Source of the DNA: Kutzneria sp. 744
Lineage (GTDB): Bacteria; Actinomycetota; Actinomycetes; Mycobacteriales; Pseudonocardiaceae
DNA: 64,000 nt
Assembly: GCF_000568255.1 (NCBI RefSeq)
Contig: NZ_KK037166.1
Location: 7,822,810-7,886,809, forward strand
Direction: 5' to 3'
The notes beneath the pieces are model-generated. The model was not told the DNA's origin. It worked only from the letters and a program-made list of their open reading frames with translations, and made no database searches. Below, one piece after another: positions 34,589-43,404 of this stretch; the first letter of the stretch is position 1; each line of letters opens with the position of its first letter. Made by a program: the position numbers and the translations under genes.

Positions 34589-35845
34589 TCAGGGCACGGG
34601 GACGGGGGTGCGGCGGGTGAACCAGCTCAGCCGCCGGATCCGCGGCAGCTTCGGCGGCACGGCGGCCACCGGCTCCGGGAACGCCCGCGGCGCGGCGGTC
34701 GTGCCGCGTAGCCGCGCGTCCTCGTCGAGCACGTACTCGGGGCGCAGCTGCTCGGTGTCGTAGTAGCGGTGGAACACCGGCGTCAGCGCGCCGGACATCG
34801 GCGGCACGATCCAGCTCCAGTCGGCCGGGCACTTGCGGCCGGCGTCCTCCTCCTTGCTCAGGTGGGTCAGGAAGCGGGCGGACTCGGTGTGGTGGTCGGT
34901 GATCGTCACCTCGGCCCGGGTGAACGAGTGCAGCACCGCCCGGTTCAGCTCCACCAGCGCCCGGTCCCGCCACAGCGTCTGGTCGTTGGAGGTGTCCAGG
35001 CCGAGCCGCTCGGCCACCTCCCCGATCAGGTCGTACCGGTCCTGGTCGGCCAGGTTGCGGGCCCCGATCTCGGTGCCCATGTACCAGCCGTTGAACGGCG
35101 CGGCCGGGTACGAGACGCCGCCGATGGCCAGGCGCATGTTGCTGATCGCCGGCACCGAGTGCCAGCGCAGCCCCAGCCCCGCGAACCAGTTGTGCTCGGG
35201 ATGGCTGAGCTCCACCTCGTGCACAGCGGCCCGCGGCAGCTCGTGCAGCGTGATGCCGTCCTCGGGCGTCTCCACCACCAGCGGCAGCACGTCGAAGCGG
35301 GTGCGCTGGGCCGGCTGCTGCCAGCCGAGCCGGGTCACCTCCTCGGTGAACTCCAGGTACCGCGGGTCGCCGATCACCGCGCCGGTCTCGGCGTCCCAGT
35401 AGCCGGCGTACCGGATGAGCTGCTCGTTCCAGATCCGCGGGGCCGGCTGCGTCGGCGTGTCCGGCGCGAAGACCGTGACGGTCGGCCGGATCCGGCCGCC
35501 GTTGGTGGCCGAGCGCAGGTGCTCCGCGCACTGCGCCGCCACCGTCGCCGCGTCCCGGACCTTGCGCATGTCCCGGACCCGCAGGCTCTGCCAGTACAGC
35601 CGCCCGATGCAACGCGCGTTGTTGCGCCACGCCACCCGGGCGCCGAACGCCAGCTCGCCCTCGGTGTGCCGGTACGTGCCGGTCTCGTCGATCTCGGCCA
35701 GCACCTGCTGCAGCCGTGGCGCGACGGGACCGGTCTTGGGGTGCTCGCCGTGGAACAGCCGGAGGAACTCCTCGGCCTCGGCCCTGATGTCACCCGGTTC
35801 GGAGGCGTGTCCGTCGGCGACCGGGCATCCAGTGGGGGCGGTCAT
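34589..35845 (-). CDS. nos: Bacterial nitric oxide synthase oxygenase
   Basis: Translation from ATG 35845 gives 418 residues, somewhat longer than bacterial NOS from Bacillus. The heme-thiolate motif WRNNARCIGR has Cys79. Also visible are the substrate loop FNGWYMGTEIGARN, NRAVLHSFTRAEVTITDHH, and the pterin/dimer region GRKCPADWSWIVPPMSGALTPVFHRYYD (parts: KCPADWSWIVPP). There is no reductase domain, as in other bacterial NOS. It oxidises arginine to citrulline and NO using external reductants. In Streptomyces, NO from NOS feeds nitration by a P450; the P450 here is 12 kb away. An ANTAR gene follows on the same strand after 191 bp. Confidence 0.95.
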   Translation of the reverse strand: MTAPTGCPVADGHASEPGDIRAEAEEFLRLFHGEHPKTGPVAPRLQQVLAEIDETGTYRHTEGELAFGARVAWRNNARCIGRLYWQSLRVRDMRKVRDAATVAAQCAEHLRSATNGGRIRPTVTVFAPDTPTQPAPRIWNEQLIRYAGYWDAETGAVIGDPRYLEFTEEVTRLGWQQPAQRTRFDVLPLVVETPEDGITLHELPRAAVHEVELSHPEHNWFAGLGLRWHSVPAISNMRLAIGGVSYPAAPFNGWYMGTEIGARNLADQDRYDLIGEVAERLGLDTSNDQTLWRDRALVELNRAVLHSFTRAEVTITDHHTESARFLTHLSKEEDAGRKCPADWSWIVPPMSGALTPVFHRYYDTEQLRPEYVLDEDARLRGTTAAPRAFPEPVAAVPPKLPRIRRLSWFTRRTPVPVP

Positions 35846-36049
35846 GGCGAGTGAACCTACGGCCCGGTCACGGTCGCGAAGCACCGCCAGAACGGTTACC
35901 GATTCGATGCCGGAACATCATTCGATCGGGGGTTCAGTAACACCGCGTACAGCCTCTCGGTCCCTCCCCCGAGCAACTAAATTCCCCCATCGTGCAATTG
36001 ACAAAACCCCCTGATCACACACGGTTCCGCTGGCCACCCACTCCGTTTC

Positions 36050-36132
36050 GCCACATGTGCGCCACATTCGGCATCTGGGACCACATGTGGCGCACATGTG
36101 GCATCGAAGACGACATGTGGCGCACATGTGGC
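36050..36132. repeat. Cluster of GCCACATGTG palindromic repeats
   Basis: The string ACATGTGGCGCACATGTGGC occurs twice (36083-36102 and 36113-36132) and an inverted partner GCCACATGTGCGCCACAT lies at 36050-36067. The units can pair in several ways. They fall after the end of the minus-strand primase-like gene. The core GCCACATG is shared with the repeat at 43405. Confidence 0.65.
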
Positions 36133-36149
36133 GTTGGGTGGGGAGAGGG

Positions 36150-36758
36150 TTAATTCAGAGCGTCGAGGGCCGCTGTCAGGTCGGCGTGGGACAGGATGGC
36201 CCACTCGGACTGCTCGGGCGGGAGCGACCAGTGCATGGGGCCGCGTCTGGTCGGGGTCGGCGGGGCGGGAACCCAGGCGCCCTCGCCGCGGATGCGGGCG
36301 TTCAGCGCGCCGAGTCGATTGTCGGGCTGTAGTCCGGGGGTCACCCAGAACAGGCGCACGCCGCGCTCCCGCCACACCGCGATCGGGGTGGGTGTGCGGT
36401 GCTCGACGAGTGCGTCCTGCACGCGAACCGCGGCCGGCTCGGGAATCTCCACGACATCGAAGATCACGCCGGTCGGCAGCGCGACGGCGAACGAGAAAAG
36501 CCGGTACCAGCTGGCCACGACGTCGGCATCGGTGCTGGCGCGCCCCTGCCACAGGCGCCACACGGGATGCGGACCGTCCTGCACGCAGTCCGCCTGCACG
36601 CAGGCGTACCGTGTGCCGTCGAAGAAAGCGGCCGGCACAACCGGCCATCCGTGCGCCGCGTAGCACAGCGCGGCCTGCCTGAGAGTCCGCTGCTGCCCGG
36701 GATCGGCCGGACGCAGCCGGGACCCGCTCACGACCCGGTCTCGGCGGGACCGGTGCAC
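36150..36758 (-). CDS. Stand-alone bifunctional DNA primase/polymerase-like domain protein
   Basis: The 202-residue protein shows the start of prim-pol domains, RQAALCYAAHGWPVVPAAFF, with a cysteine pair (CVQADCVQ), then WRLWQGRASTDADVVASWY and FDVVEIP, where the family usually has a D-x-D metal site; here only Asp and Glu remain. No helicase or primase C-terminal domain is fused. Such short versions are common in actinomycete chromosomes and may be regulators or relics of plasmid replication proteins. The start (GTG 36758) is uncertain. It diverges from the MocR gene. Confidence 0.7.
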   Translation of the reverse strand: MHRSRRDRVVSGSRLRPADPGQQRTLRQAALCYAAHGWPVVPAAFFDGTRYACVQADCVQDGPHPVWRLWQGRASTDADVVASWYRLFSFAVALPTGVIFDVVEIPEPAAVRVQDALVEHRTPTPIAVWRERGVRLFWVTPGLQPDNRLGALNARIRGEGAWVPAPPTPTRRGPMHWSLPPEQSEWAILSHADLTAALDALN

Positions 36759-36859
36759 TCCATGATCATCTCCTGGGGCTGGGCGATACCGTCATGGTCA
36801 AGACTCGCCTGATTCCGGCCGCCTGGGTGAGTCCAATTCGGTGAAAGTGGACGACGTTC

Positions 36860-38284
36860 GTGGACAACCCCAGAATCGACGAGGCCGCGCTGGCCCGGCT
36901 GTTGGACGGCTGGTGCACCGACGCGCGCGAGTCGCTGCACCGGCAGCTCGCCGCCGCGCTGACCGCGTTGATCTCCTCCGGCGAACTGCCGCCGGGCACC
37001 CTGCTGCCGTCCGAACGGGCACTGGCAAGCACACTCGCGGTCAGTCGCGGCACATTGGTCACCGCGTACACAACGCTGCGTTCCCTCGGTTTACTGGATT
37101 CGCGGCAGGGCAGCGGAACCCGTGTGCGCGGCGTGTCCCAGCCGCGCCTGCCCGGCTCGGCCACCCGGCTCAATCCGTTGAGCGGCACGGCCGACCGCTC
37201 CATCGCGGACCTGTCGAGCGCGGCGCTGCCCGGGCAGGACTGGGTGGCCGAGGTGGTGGGCTCGGTCAGTCCGGACGATCTGCGCCGCTGGGTTCGTGGC
37301 CACGGCTACCATCCCGCCGGCCTGCCGGCGCTGCGCGCGGCGATTGCCCGGCACTGCACCGAGGACGGCCTGGTCTCCGCGCCGGACCAGGTGCTCGTGA
37401 CGAGCGGTTCGCAGCAGGCGCTGCAACTGATCGCCACCGCGATGCTCGCGCCCGGCGACGAGGTGCTGGTGGAGGATCCGACCAACTGGGGCGCGCTGGA
37501 CGCGTTCCGGGACCGGGGCGCGCGCCTGCGCACCATCCCGTTGCGCGACGACGGTGTGGATGCCGACGTTCTGGTCCGGCTGCTGCGCAGTCGCCGGCCG
37601 CGGCTGCTGTACCTGGCGCCGACCGTGCACAATCCGGTCGGGGTGAACCTGCGTCCCGCGCTGGCCAAGGTGATCGCCGGCGCGGTGGCCGAGACCGGCA
37701 CCGCGCTGATCGAGGATCTGTCCTCCGTGGACACGCTGTTCACCGGTCCGCCGCCGCCGTCGATGGCCACGCTGGCCCCGGACGCCGCCGTGCTGTCCAT
37801 CGGCTCGCTGTCCAAGCTGTTCTGGGGCGGCCTCAGGGTCGGCTGGATACGGTCCACAGTGGACTTCGTCAAGCAGCTGGTGACCTACCGTTCCTCGGCC
37901 GACATGGGAAGCTCGGTGCCCAGCCAGTTGGCGGCGTTGCGGCTGCTGGAATACGTGCCCCGCGCGCGGCGGACCCGGGCCAGCCAGCTGCGCGCCGGCT
38001 ACGAGTGGACCGCGGAGCTGCTGTCCACCCATCTGCCCGACTGGGAATGGGTGGAGCCGGACGGCGGCGCGTCGCTGTGGGTGCGGCTGCCCGAGGGCAA
38101 TGCCCTCGCCGTGGCCGAGGCCGCCCGTCGCGGTGGCGTGCTCATTACGCCGGGGTCGGTGTTCTCCGCGACGGACGGCCAGCTCGACCGGGTGCGGGTG
38201 TCCTTCGCCGCCGGCCCGGACACCGTGCTGGAAGGCGTGCAGCGGCTGGCCGGCGTGTGGCGGACCCGGCGCCGCCTGCGCTGA
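36860..38284 (+). CDS. MocR-type regulator (GntR HTH plus aminotransferase domain)
   Basis: The 474-residue protein begins at GTG 36860. Residues 1-105 carry a GntR winged helix (LHRQLAAALTALISSGELPPGTLLPSERALASTLAVSRGTLVTAY, parts: LPPGTLLPSERALASTLAVS). A fold-type I PLP domain follows (VTSGSQQALQLIATAML, EDPTNWGALDAFRD, LYLAPTVHNPVGV, SIGSLSKLFWGGLRVGW with the PLP lysine). MocR proteins sense PLP or amino compounds such as GABA or taurine. It diverges from the prim-pol gene across 100 bp; no obvious target gene is beside it. Confidence 0.92.
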   Translation: MDNPRIDEAALARLLDGWCTDARESLHRQLAAALTALISSGELPPGTLLPSERALASTLAVSRGTLVTAYTTLRSLGLLDSRQGSGTRVRGVSQPRLPGSATRLNPLSGTADRSIADLSSAALPGQDWVAEVVGSVSPDDLRRWVRGHGYHPAGLPALRAAIARHCTEDGLVSAPDQVLVTSGSQQALQLIATAMLAPGDEVLVEDPTNWGALDAFRDRGARLRTIPLRDDGVDADVLVRLLRSRRPRLLYLAPTVHNPVGVNLRPALAKVIAGAVAETGTALIEDLSSVDTLFTGPPPPSMATLAPDAAVLSIGSLSKLFWGGLRVGWIRSTVDFVKQLVTYRSSADMGSSVPSQLAALRLLEYVPRARRTRASQLRAGYEWTAELLSTHLPDWEWVEPDGGASLWVRLPEGNALAVAEAARRGGVLITPGSVFSATDGQLDRVRVSFAAGPDTVLEGVQRLAGVWRTRRRLR

Positions 38285-38412
38285 CGCTCAGCGAATTCCC
38301 TTGCCGCCCAAGGAAATCTCGGAAATTGTTGAGCGCGGATTCGGGCAACGATCGGCCCGTGCCGGCGTCATAGTGGTGTCCGCGACACACCGGGAATTCG
38401 GGGGAGTCCGTC

Positions 38413-39120
38413 ATGTCCAAGCGCGCACTGGTGGCTCTGCCCGTGGCCGGCCTCGGCCTGCTCGCCCTGGTGGCGTGCTCGCCGTCGACGCCGGTCTCGG
38501 CGCCCAGCACGCCGCCCACCACCGTGTTGATCACCACCGCCTCCCGGGCCACGGCCACCAGCCCGCCGACCACGACGAGTTCCAAGGCCGCCGCCACGCC
38601 CGTGACGGACAACGGCTGCAAGGTGAACCCGGTGACCGAGCTGATGCCCACCGCGCCGGACTTCGAGCAGGTGCCGATCCCGGACCAGATGCAGGTGACC
38701 CTGAGCGGCGTGCCGTCGGGCACGGTCAAGGTCACCGGAGCCCCGGTCGAGGTGGCCATGACCGTGTGCAACAACTCGCCGGTCAACTATCCGAGCATCG
38801 GCTTCGTGCTCGCGCTGGCGCACTGCAGCTGCGCCCCGGGCCCGCAGGGCATGGCCAAGGGCACCGTGCAGCGGTTCGACGCGGCCAGCGGCAGTTGGGT
38901 CACCCTGCCCCACCCGGCGATCGGCGGCGGTATGGACTATCTCGGCGGCTACTCCGCCCAGCAGCCGCTGCCCAAGGGCAAGTCGGTGACCGTGCGCTAC
39001 CGGTTCAGCTACGACCCGAGCATGACCGCCGGCAAGGGCGGACTGGAGGCGGACGTCGTGGTGCCGGAAGGCAACCACCTGGCCGGCGGAACCCGACTGT
39101 CCTTCGCCGTCACCCACTGA
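38413..39120 (+). CDS. Secreted lipoprotein of unknown function
   Basis: The 235-residue precursor has a lipobox LALVACSPS (lipid-modified Cys22). A Thr/Ser/Pro linker of about 45 residues follows, then a globular beta-rich domain with four cysteines (NGCKVNP, TVCNNSP, AHCSCAP). VKVTGAPVEVAMTVCNNSPVNYPSIGF, quoted by parts, resembles an immunoglobulin-like strand pattern. It ends RLSFAVTH. No enzymatic motif is seen. It is likely anchored outside the membrane and monocistronic. Confidence 0.7.
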   Translation: MSKRALVALPVAGLGLLALVACSPSTPVSAPSTPPTTVLITTASRATATSPPTTTSSKAAATPVTDNGCKVNPVTELMPTAPDFEQVPIPDQMQVTLSGVPSGTVKVTGAPVEVAMTVCNNSPVNYPSIGFVLALAHCSCAPGPQGMAKGTVQRFDAASGSWVTLPHPAIGGGMDYLGGYSAQQPLPKGKSVTVRYRFSYDPSMTAGKGGLEADVVVPEGNHLAGGTRLSFAVTH

Positions 39121-39192
39121 CGGACCTGTGCCTTGCGGCGCACCGTGGATGCCGACCTGCCCTGCTGAGTATCGCTCGCTATGTTGGCCGGT

Positions 39193-40431
39193 ATGAACCT
39201 TCTCCGCGCGGTGGTGGCCGCCATTGTCGCGCTCGCTGTGCTGCCGGGCACGGCCGGGGCATCGTCGCCCGGCCGGACGCCCGTGGTGCTGTTTCCGGCG
39301 TTCCACCTCACCAAACTCCAGGTGACGGTGCACAACCAGCGCACCGACCCGAAGTGCCCGCGGTCGGGCCGCTTCCAGGACTGGTTCCGCAACGACCAGC
39401 CCAGCGCGTTCGGCCAGGTGTGTCAGGACGAGCTGGAAACCCTGCGGTACGACACAAATCCCGCCAAACCGATGCCGCTGCGGTTCTCCGAGCAGGCCGG
39501 CGTCACGGTCGAGGTCGTCGACTACGGCCGCACCGACAGCGCCCCGTTCTACGAGCCGCTGTACAAGAAGCTGGAGTCGGCCGGCTACCGGCGGGACAAG
39601 GACATCCGGGTGGCCGGCTACGACGCTCGGCTCACGCCCGACCAGGGCGGCTTCTTCGCCCGGGCCAAGCGGCTGGTCGAGCAGACCTACCACGAGAACG
39701 GCAACCGGCCGGTGCAGCTGGTCGGGCACTCCAACGGGCCGATCTACATCCAGTACCTGCTCACCCACACCGGCCAGGCCTGGCGGGACACCTACGTCCA
39801 CGGCTTCACCCCGCTGGCCGGCAACTTCCCCGGTCAGGGCCTGCTCTACTCCGTGCTGTTCACCGGACTGAACGTGACGGACTTCGGCTATCCCAAGACG
39901 GTCGAGAACGCCGCGAGCAGCGCTCGGATGTATCTCACCGCACCGTCGACCTACCTGAGCGCGTCGGATCCGAAGATCTTCGGCGACCGGGAAACCGTCA
40001 TCAAGGACAATTCCACCGGTCGTAGCTACACGCCACGGGACTGGCCCCGGCTGCTGTCCGACGCCGGCCTGTCCGTGGAGGCGCAGATCGCCGAGCACTA
40101 CATCGGATCCGTCCCGTTCAGCACGCCCCGGTATTTCCCGAATGTGGACGTGACCGCGGAAAAGGGCTCCGGCCTGCCGACCGTTGTCGGCGCCACGCTG
40201 CCCGACCTGAAGGTGGGGCAGCTGATCGACCCGGGCCAGTTCATCCTGGCCGGCGGCGACAGCAATCAGGAGGACATCACCAACAACGCCAACCGGGTGT
40301 GGGCGGCGATGAAGTGCCACAGCTACGTGCTCAACGACAATCCGGGCGTCGACCACTTCTCATTGCCGAGCACCACGGCCGTGCTCGACCGGTTGATCGA
40401 CACGCTGAAGGCCCCGCGGCGCCACTGCTAG
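39193..40431 (+). CDS. Secreted LCAT-like lipase/acyltransferase
   Basis: Translation from ATG 39193 gives a signal peptide (MNLLRAVVAAIVALAVLPGT) and a 412-residue precursor. The alpha/beta-hydrolase core shows VVLFPAFHLTKL, the nucleophile elbow LVGHSNGP (Ser180), LAGGDSNQ (candidate Asp) and NPGVDHFSLPST (candidate His). The order and the 'FPAFHLTKLQVTV' opening resemble lecithin:cholesterol acyltransferase and lysosomal phospholipase A2. It probably acts on extracellular phospholipids or esters. Its end overlaps the convergent TetR gene by four bases. Confidence 0.85.
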   Translation: MNLLRAVVAAIVALAVLPGTAGASSPGRTPVVLFPAFHLTKLQVTVHNQRTDPKCPRSGRFQDWFRNDQPSAFGQVCQDELETLRYDTNPAKPMPLRFSEQAGVTVEVVDYGRTDSAPFYEPLYKKLESAGYRRDKDIRVAGYDARLTPDQGGFFARAKRLVEQTYHENGNRPVQLVGHSNGPIYIQYLLTHTGQAWRDTYVHGFTPLAGNFPGQGLLYSVLFTGLNVTDFGYPKTVENAASSARMYLTAPSTYLSASDPKIFGDRETVIKDNSTGRSYTPRDWPRLLSDAGLSVEAQIAEHYIGSVPFSTPRYFPNVDVTAEKGSGLPTVVGATLPDLKVGQLIDPGQFILAGGDSNQEDITNNANRVWAAMKCHSYVLNDNPGVDHFSLPSTTAVLDRLIDTLKAPRRHC

Positions 40432-41042
40432 GCGCCGTAGGTCTTCACCGCGATCGTCTTCCATTCCTGGAGCAGTTGATCGCGGCGGACCGGATCGCCG
40501 CCGAGCATGGCGTCCAGGGCCAGGCCCCGGATCAGGTTCACGGTCAGCCACAGCGGCATGTCCTTCTGCGGCTGTTCGGGCTGGTCCGGGGCCACCTGGT
40601 CGCCCAGCATCTCGCGGAAGAGCTCCGATGTCCTGCGGGCCAGACCCTTGTCGATCGGGTGCATTGCGGCCCGCAGCTCCGGGTCCGTGCGGGCGGCCAC
40701 CCACAGCTCCATCACGGCCGTGGACAGCGAGCCCGAGTAGCCCTGCCAGAGCATGTCGATGCCCATGGCCACCCGGTCCGGGCCGGGCAGCGACGACGGC
40801 GGGTGCTCGCTCATGCTGGCCAGCAGCTTGGTCACCAGGTGCTCGATGGCGTTGGCCATCAGCTCGGCCTTGGTGGCGAAGTGGTGTTGCTGCGCGCCCC
40901 GCGACACGCCGGCCCGGCGGCAGATCTCGTTGGTGGAGGTCCGGGCGTAGCCGAGCTCGACCAGGCAGTCGACGGTGGCGTCCAGCAGTAGCTCACGGGT
41001 GCGTTCGGTGCGCTCCTGCTGAGTCAGTCTCGGCCTGGTCAC
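40428..41042 (-). CDS. TetR-family repressor of the adjacent acyl-CoA operon
   Basis: From GTG 41042 the protein has 204 residues. The TetR HTH is ERTRELLLDATVDCLVELGYARTSTNEICRRAGVSRGAQQHHFATKAELMA, seen here as TSTNEICRRAGVSRGAQQHHF. The C-terminal helical domain presumably binds an acyl-CoA. It diverges from the acyl-CoA dehydrogenase gene across 90 bp that contain a perfect operator-like palindrome (41081-41102). Confidence 0.92.
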   Translation of the reverse strand: MTRPRLTQQERTERTRELLLDATVDCLVELGYARTSTNEICRRAGVSRGAQQHHFATKAELMANAIEHLVTKLLASMSEHPPSSLPGPDRVAMGIDMLWQGYSGSLSTAVMELWVAARTDPELRAAMHPIDKGLARRTSELFREMLGDQVAPDQPEQPQKDMPLWLTVNLIRGLALDAMLGGDPVRRDQLLQEWKTIAVKTYGA

Positions 41043-41080
41043 AGGCCCGATGCTAGCGAGGTCTTCACAAACAATCCAGG

Positions 41081-41102
41081 CTGCCGGTAAGTTTACCGGC
41101 AG
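41081..41102. promoter_or_regulatory. TetR-type operator between the TetR and acyl-CoA dehydrogenase genes
   Basis: CTGCCGGTAA and TTACCGGCAG form a perfect 20-bp palindrome around a two-base GT centre. Weaker symmetry (ACAATC...GATTGT) continues outside it. It lies 39 bases from the TetR start and 31 bases from the dehydrogenase start, ideal for repressing both. Confidence 0.8.
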
Positions 41103-41132
41103 ACCTGATTGTTTCTTCGGGGAGGTCGGCCC

Positions 41133-42281
41133 GTGGCCAAGCACCGCTCGTCCTGGATGACCGAGGACCTCGACCAGCTGCGCCGGCTGGCCAGGGACGT
41201 GTTCGCCAAGGAGCTGACCCCGCACCAGGAGCGCTTCGCCGCGCAACACGCCGTCGACCGGGACCTGTGGCGGCGGCTGGGCGAGCTGGGGCTGATGTGC
41301 ATCAGCATTCCCGAGGAGTACGGCGGCGGGGGCGGCACCTTCGCGCACGAGGCCGTGCTGCTGGAGGAGCAGGCCCGCGCGCTGGACAGCTCGTGGGGCA
41401 ACAGCGTGCACAGCGGCATCGTGGCCCACTACGTGCTGAACTACGGCTCCGAGGAGCAGAAACACCGCTGGCTGCCCCGGCTGGCCAGCGGTGACCTGGT
41501 CGGGGCCGTGGCCATGAGCGAGCCCGGCGCCGGCTCCGACCTCCAGGCCGTGCGGACCCGGGCCGTGCGCCAGGGCGACGAGTACGTGATCAACGGGGCC
41601 AAGACGTTCATCACCAACGGCTCCCAGGCCGACCTGATCATCGTCGTCGCCAAGACCGACGCCGACCAGGGCGCCCACGGCATCTCCCTCGTCGTCGTCG
41701 AGACGGCCGAGGTCGAGGGCTTCCGCCGGGGACGCGTGCTGGACAAGCTGGGGCTGGAGGGGCAGGACACCTCCGAGCTCTTCTTCGACGACGTCCGGGT
41801 GCCGGCCGGGAACCTGCTGGGGGAGCAGGAGGGGCAGGGCTTCGTCCAGCTCATGCAGCAGCTTCCCCAGGAACGCCTGCTCATCGCCGTCGCCGCGGTC
41901 GCCGGCATGGAGGTGGCGCTGGACCTGACCCTGGACTACGTCAAGCAGCGGCAGGCCTTCGGCCGTGAGCTGATCAAGTTCCAGAACACCAAGTTCGAGC
42001 TGGCCGAGTGCGCCACCGAGGTCGCGGTGGCCCGGGCCTTCATCGACCAGTGCGTGGACCAGCACCTCGTCGGCGCCCTGGACGTGCCGACCGCCGCCAT
42101 GGCCAAGATGTGGGGCAGCGAACGGCTGTGCCGCGTCGCCGACCGGTGCCTGCAGCTGTTCGGCGGCTACGGCTACATGAAGGAGTACCCCATCGCCCGC
42201 ATCTGGGCCGACGCCCGCGTGCAGAAGATCTACGGTGGCACCAACGAGATCATGAAGGAAATCATCGGGCGGTCCCTGTGA
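41133..42281 (+). CDS. Acyl-CoA dehydrogenase
   Basis: Translation from GTG 41133 (GGGGAGG site) gives 382 residues. Diagnostic stretches are GLMCISIPEEYGGGG, AVAMSEPGAGSDLQAVRT, INGAKTFITNGSQADLI, QRQAFGRELIKFQ, QLFGGYGYMKEYP and KIYGGTNEIMKEIIG. It oxidises acyl-CoA to the 2,3-enoyl thioester with FAD, passing electrons to ETF. The next gene, an alpha-methylacyl-CoA racemase, overlaps by four bases (GTGA), so the pair may process 2-methyl-branched acyl-CoAs. Confidence 0.93.
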   Translation: MAKHRSSWMTEDLDQLRRLARDVFAKELTPHQERFAAQHAVDRDLWRRLGELGLMCISIPEEYGGGGGTFAHEAVLLEEQARALDSSWGNSVHSGIVAHYVLNYGSEEQKHRWLPRLASGDLVGAVAMSEPGAGSDLQAVRTRAVRQGDEYVINGAKTFITNGSQADLIIVVAKTDADQGAHGISLVVVETAEVEGFRRGRVLDKLGLEGQDTSELFFDDVRVPAGNLLGEQEGQGFVQLMQQLPQERLLIAVAAVAGMEVALDLTLDYVKQRQAFGRELIKFQNTKFELAECATEVAVARAFIDQCVDQHLVGALDVPTAAMAKMWGSERLCRVADRCLQLFGGYGYMKEYPIARIWADARVQKIYGGTNEIMKEIIGRSL

Positions 42282-43393
42282 CCGGGCCTCTCGCCGGCCT
42301 TCGGGTGATCGAACTCGCCGGGCTGGCGCCGGGTCCGTTCGGCTGCATGGTGTTGGCCGACATGGGCGCCGAGGTCATCCGCATCGACCGCCCCGGCGCG
42401 CCGCCGGCCATGCCCCATGACCCCCTGACCCGGGGCCGTCGCTCCGTCTCACTCGACCTCAAGAAGCCCGCGGCGGTCGAGGCGCTGCTCCGCCTGGTCG
42501 AGCGCGGCGACGTCCTGGTGGAGGGATTTCGGCCCGGTGTAACGGAAAGACTGGGCATCGGGCCCAGTGACTGCCAGGCCCGCAACCCCCGTTTGATCTA
42601 CGCGCGGATGACCGGATGGGGCCAGTCCGGGCCGCTGGCCGACGCCGCCGGGCACGACATCGACTACATCGCCATCGCCGGCGCGCTCGAACCCGTCGGG
42701 CAGAACGGGGGTCGGCCCGTTCCGCCGTCGAACCTCATCGGCGACTTCGCCGGCGGCGGGCTGCTCATGGCCACGGGAATCCTTGCCGCACTGTACGAAC
42801 GCGAGCGCTCCGGCCTCGGTCAGGTGATCGACGCCGCCATGGTCGACGGCGCCGCGCTCGTGGCGACCTTCCTCTACGGGCTCAAGGGCAACGGGGCTCT
42901 TTCCCAGCCACGCGGCCACAATCTCCTCGACGGCGGCGCGCCCTACTACGACACCTACGTCACCGCCGACGACAAGTTCGTGGCGATCGGCGCCCTGGAG
43001 GAGAAGTTCTACGCCGAACTGGTGACCCTGCTGGACCTCGATCCCGCTGAGTTGCCGTCCAACCGCCACGATCCCGCGAACTGGCCCGAGCTCCGCTCAC
43101 AGATCGCCGCCGCCGTGCGCCGTCGCACCCGTGACGAATGGGCCGCGCTGTCCGTCGGCAGCGACGCCTGCCTGGCCCCGATCCTGGCCCCCGACGAGGC
43201 TCCGCAGCACCCGCACAACAAGGCACGGGAGAACTTCGTCGAGCTGGACGGCATCGTGCAGCCCGCCCCGGCCCCCCGCTTCGACCGCACCCCCTCGGGA
43301 ACCCCCGGCCCGCCGGCGTTCTCCGGCGAGCACACGGCGGAAGTGTTGGCGGAGCTCGGTTTCTCCGAGGAGGCTATCAAGGCACTCCGCTGA
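42278..43393 (+). CDS. Alpha-methylacyl-CoA racemase (CaiB/BaiF family III)
   Basis: Translation from GTG 42278 gives 371 residues. LRVIELAGLAPGPFGCMVLADMGAEVIRID opens the protein, seen as LAPGPFGCMVLADMGAEVI. The catalytic residues of Mycobacterium tuberculosis MCR, His126 and Asp156, fall here at the same numbers (AGHDIDY and IGDFAGGG), and a Glu near 242 fits the third. This supports racemase rather than CoA transferase. It would interconvert (R)- and (S)-2-methylacyl-CoAs so that the upstream dehydrogenase can act. Confidence 0.9.
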   Translation: MTGPLAGLRVIELAGLAPGPFGCMVLADMGAEVIRIDRPGAPPAMPHDPLTRGRRSVSLDLKKPAAVEALLRLVERGDVLVEGFRPGVTERLGIGPSDCQARNPRLIYARMTGWGQSGPLADAAGHDIDYIAIAGALEPVGQNGGRPVPPSNLIGDFAGGGLLMATGILAALYERERSGLGQVIDAAMVDGAALVATFLYGLKGNGALSQPRGHNLLDGGAPYYDTYVTADDKFVAIGALEEKFYAELVTLLDLDPAELPSNRHDPANWPELRSQIAAAVRRRTRDEWAALSVGSDACLAPILAPDEAPQHPHNKARENFVELDGIVQPAPAPRFDRTPSGTPGPPAFSGEHTAEVLAELGFSEEAIKALR

Positions 43394-43404
43394 CCCCCCG
43401 CCTG

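Noticed and set aside
34589-35845. Complete eukaryote-like NOS with reductase domain
   Set aside because: The protein ends after the oxygenase domain and no flavodoxin or reductase gene adjoins it.
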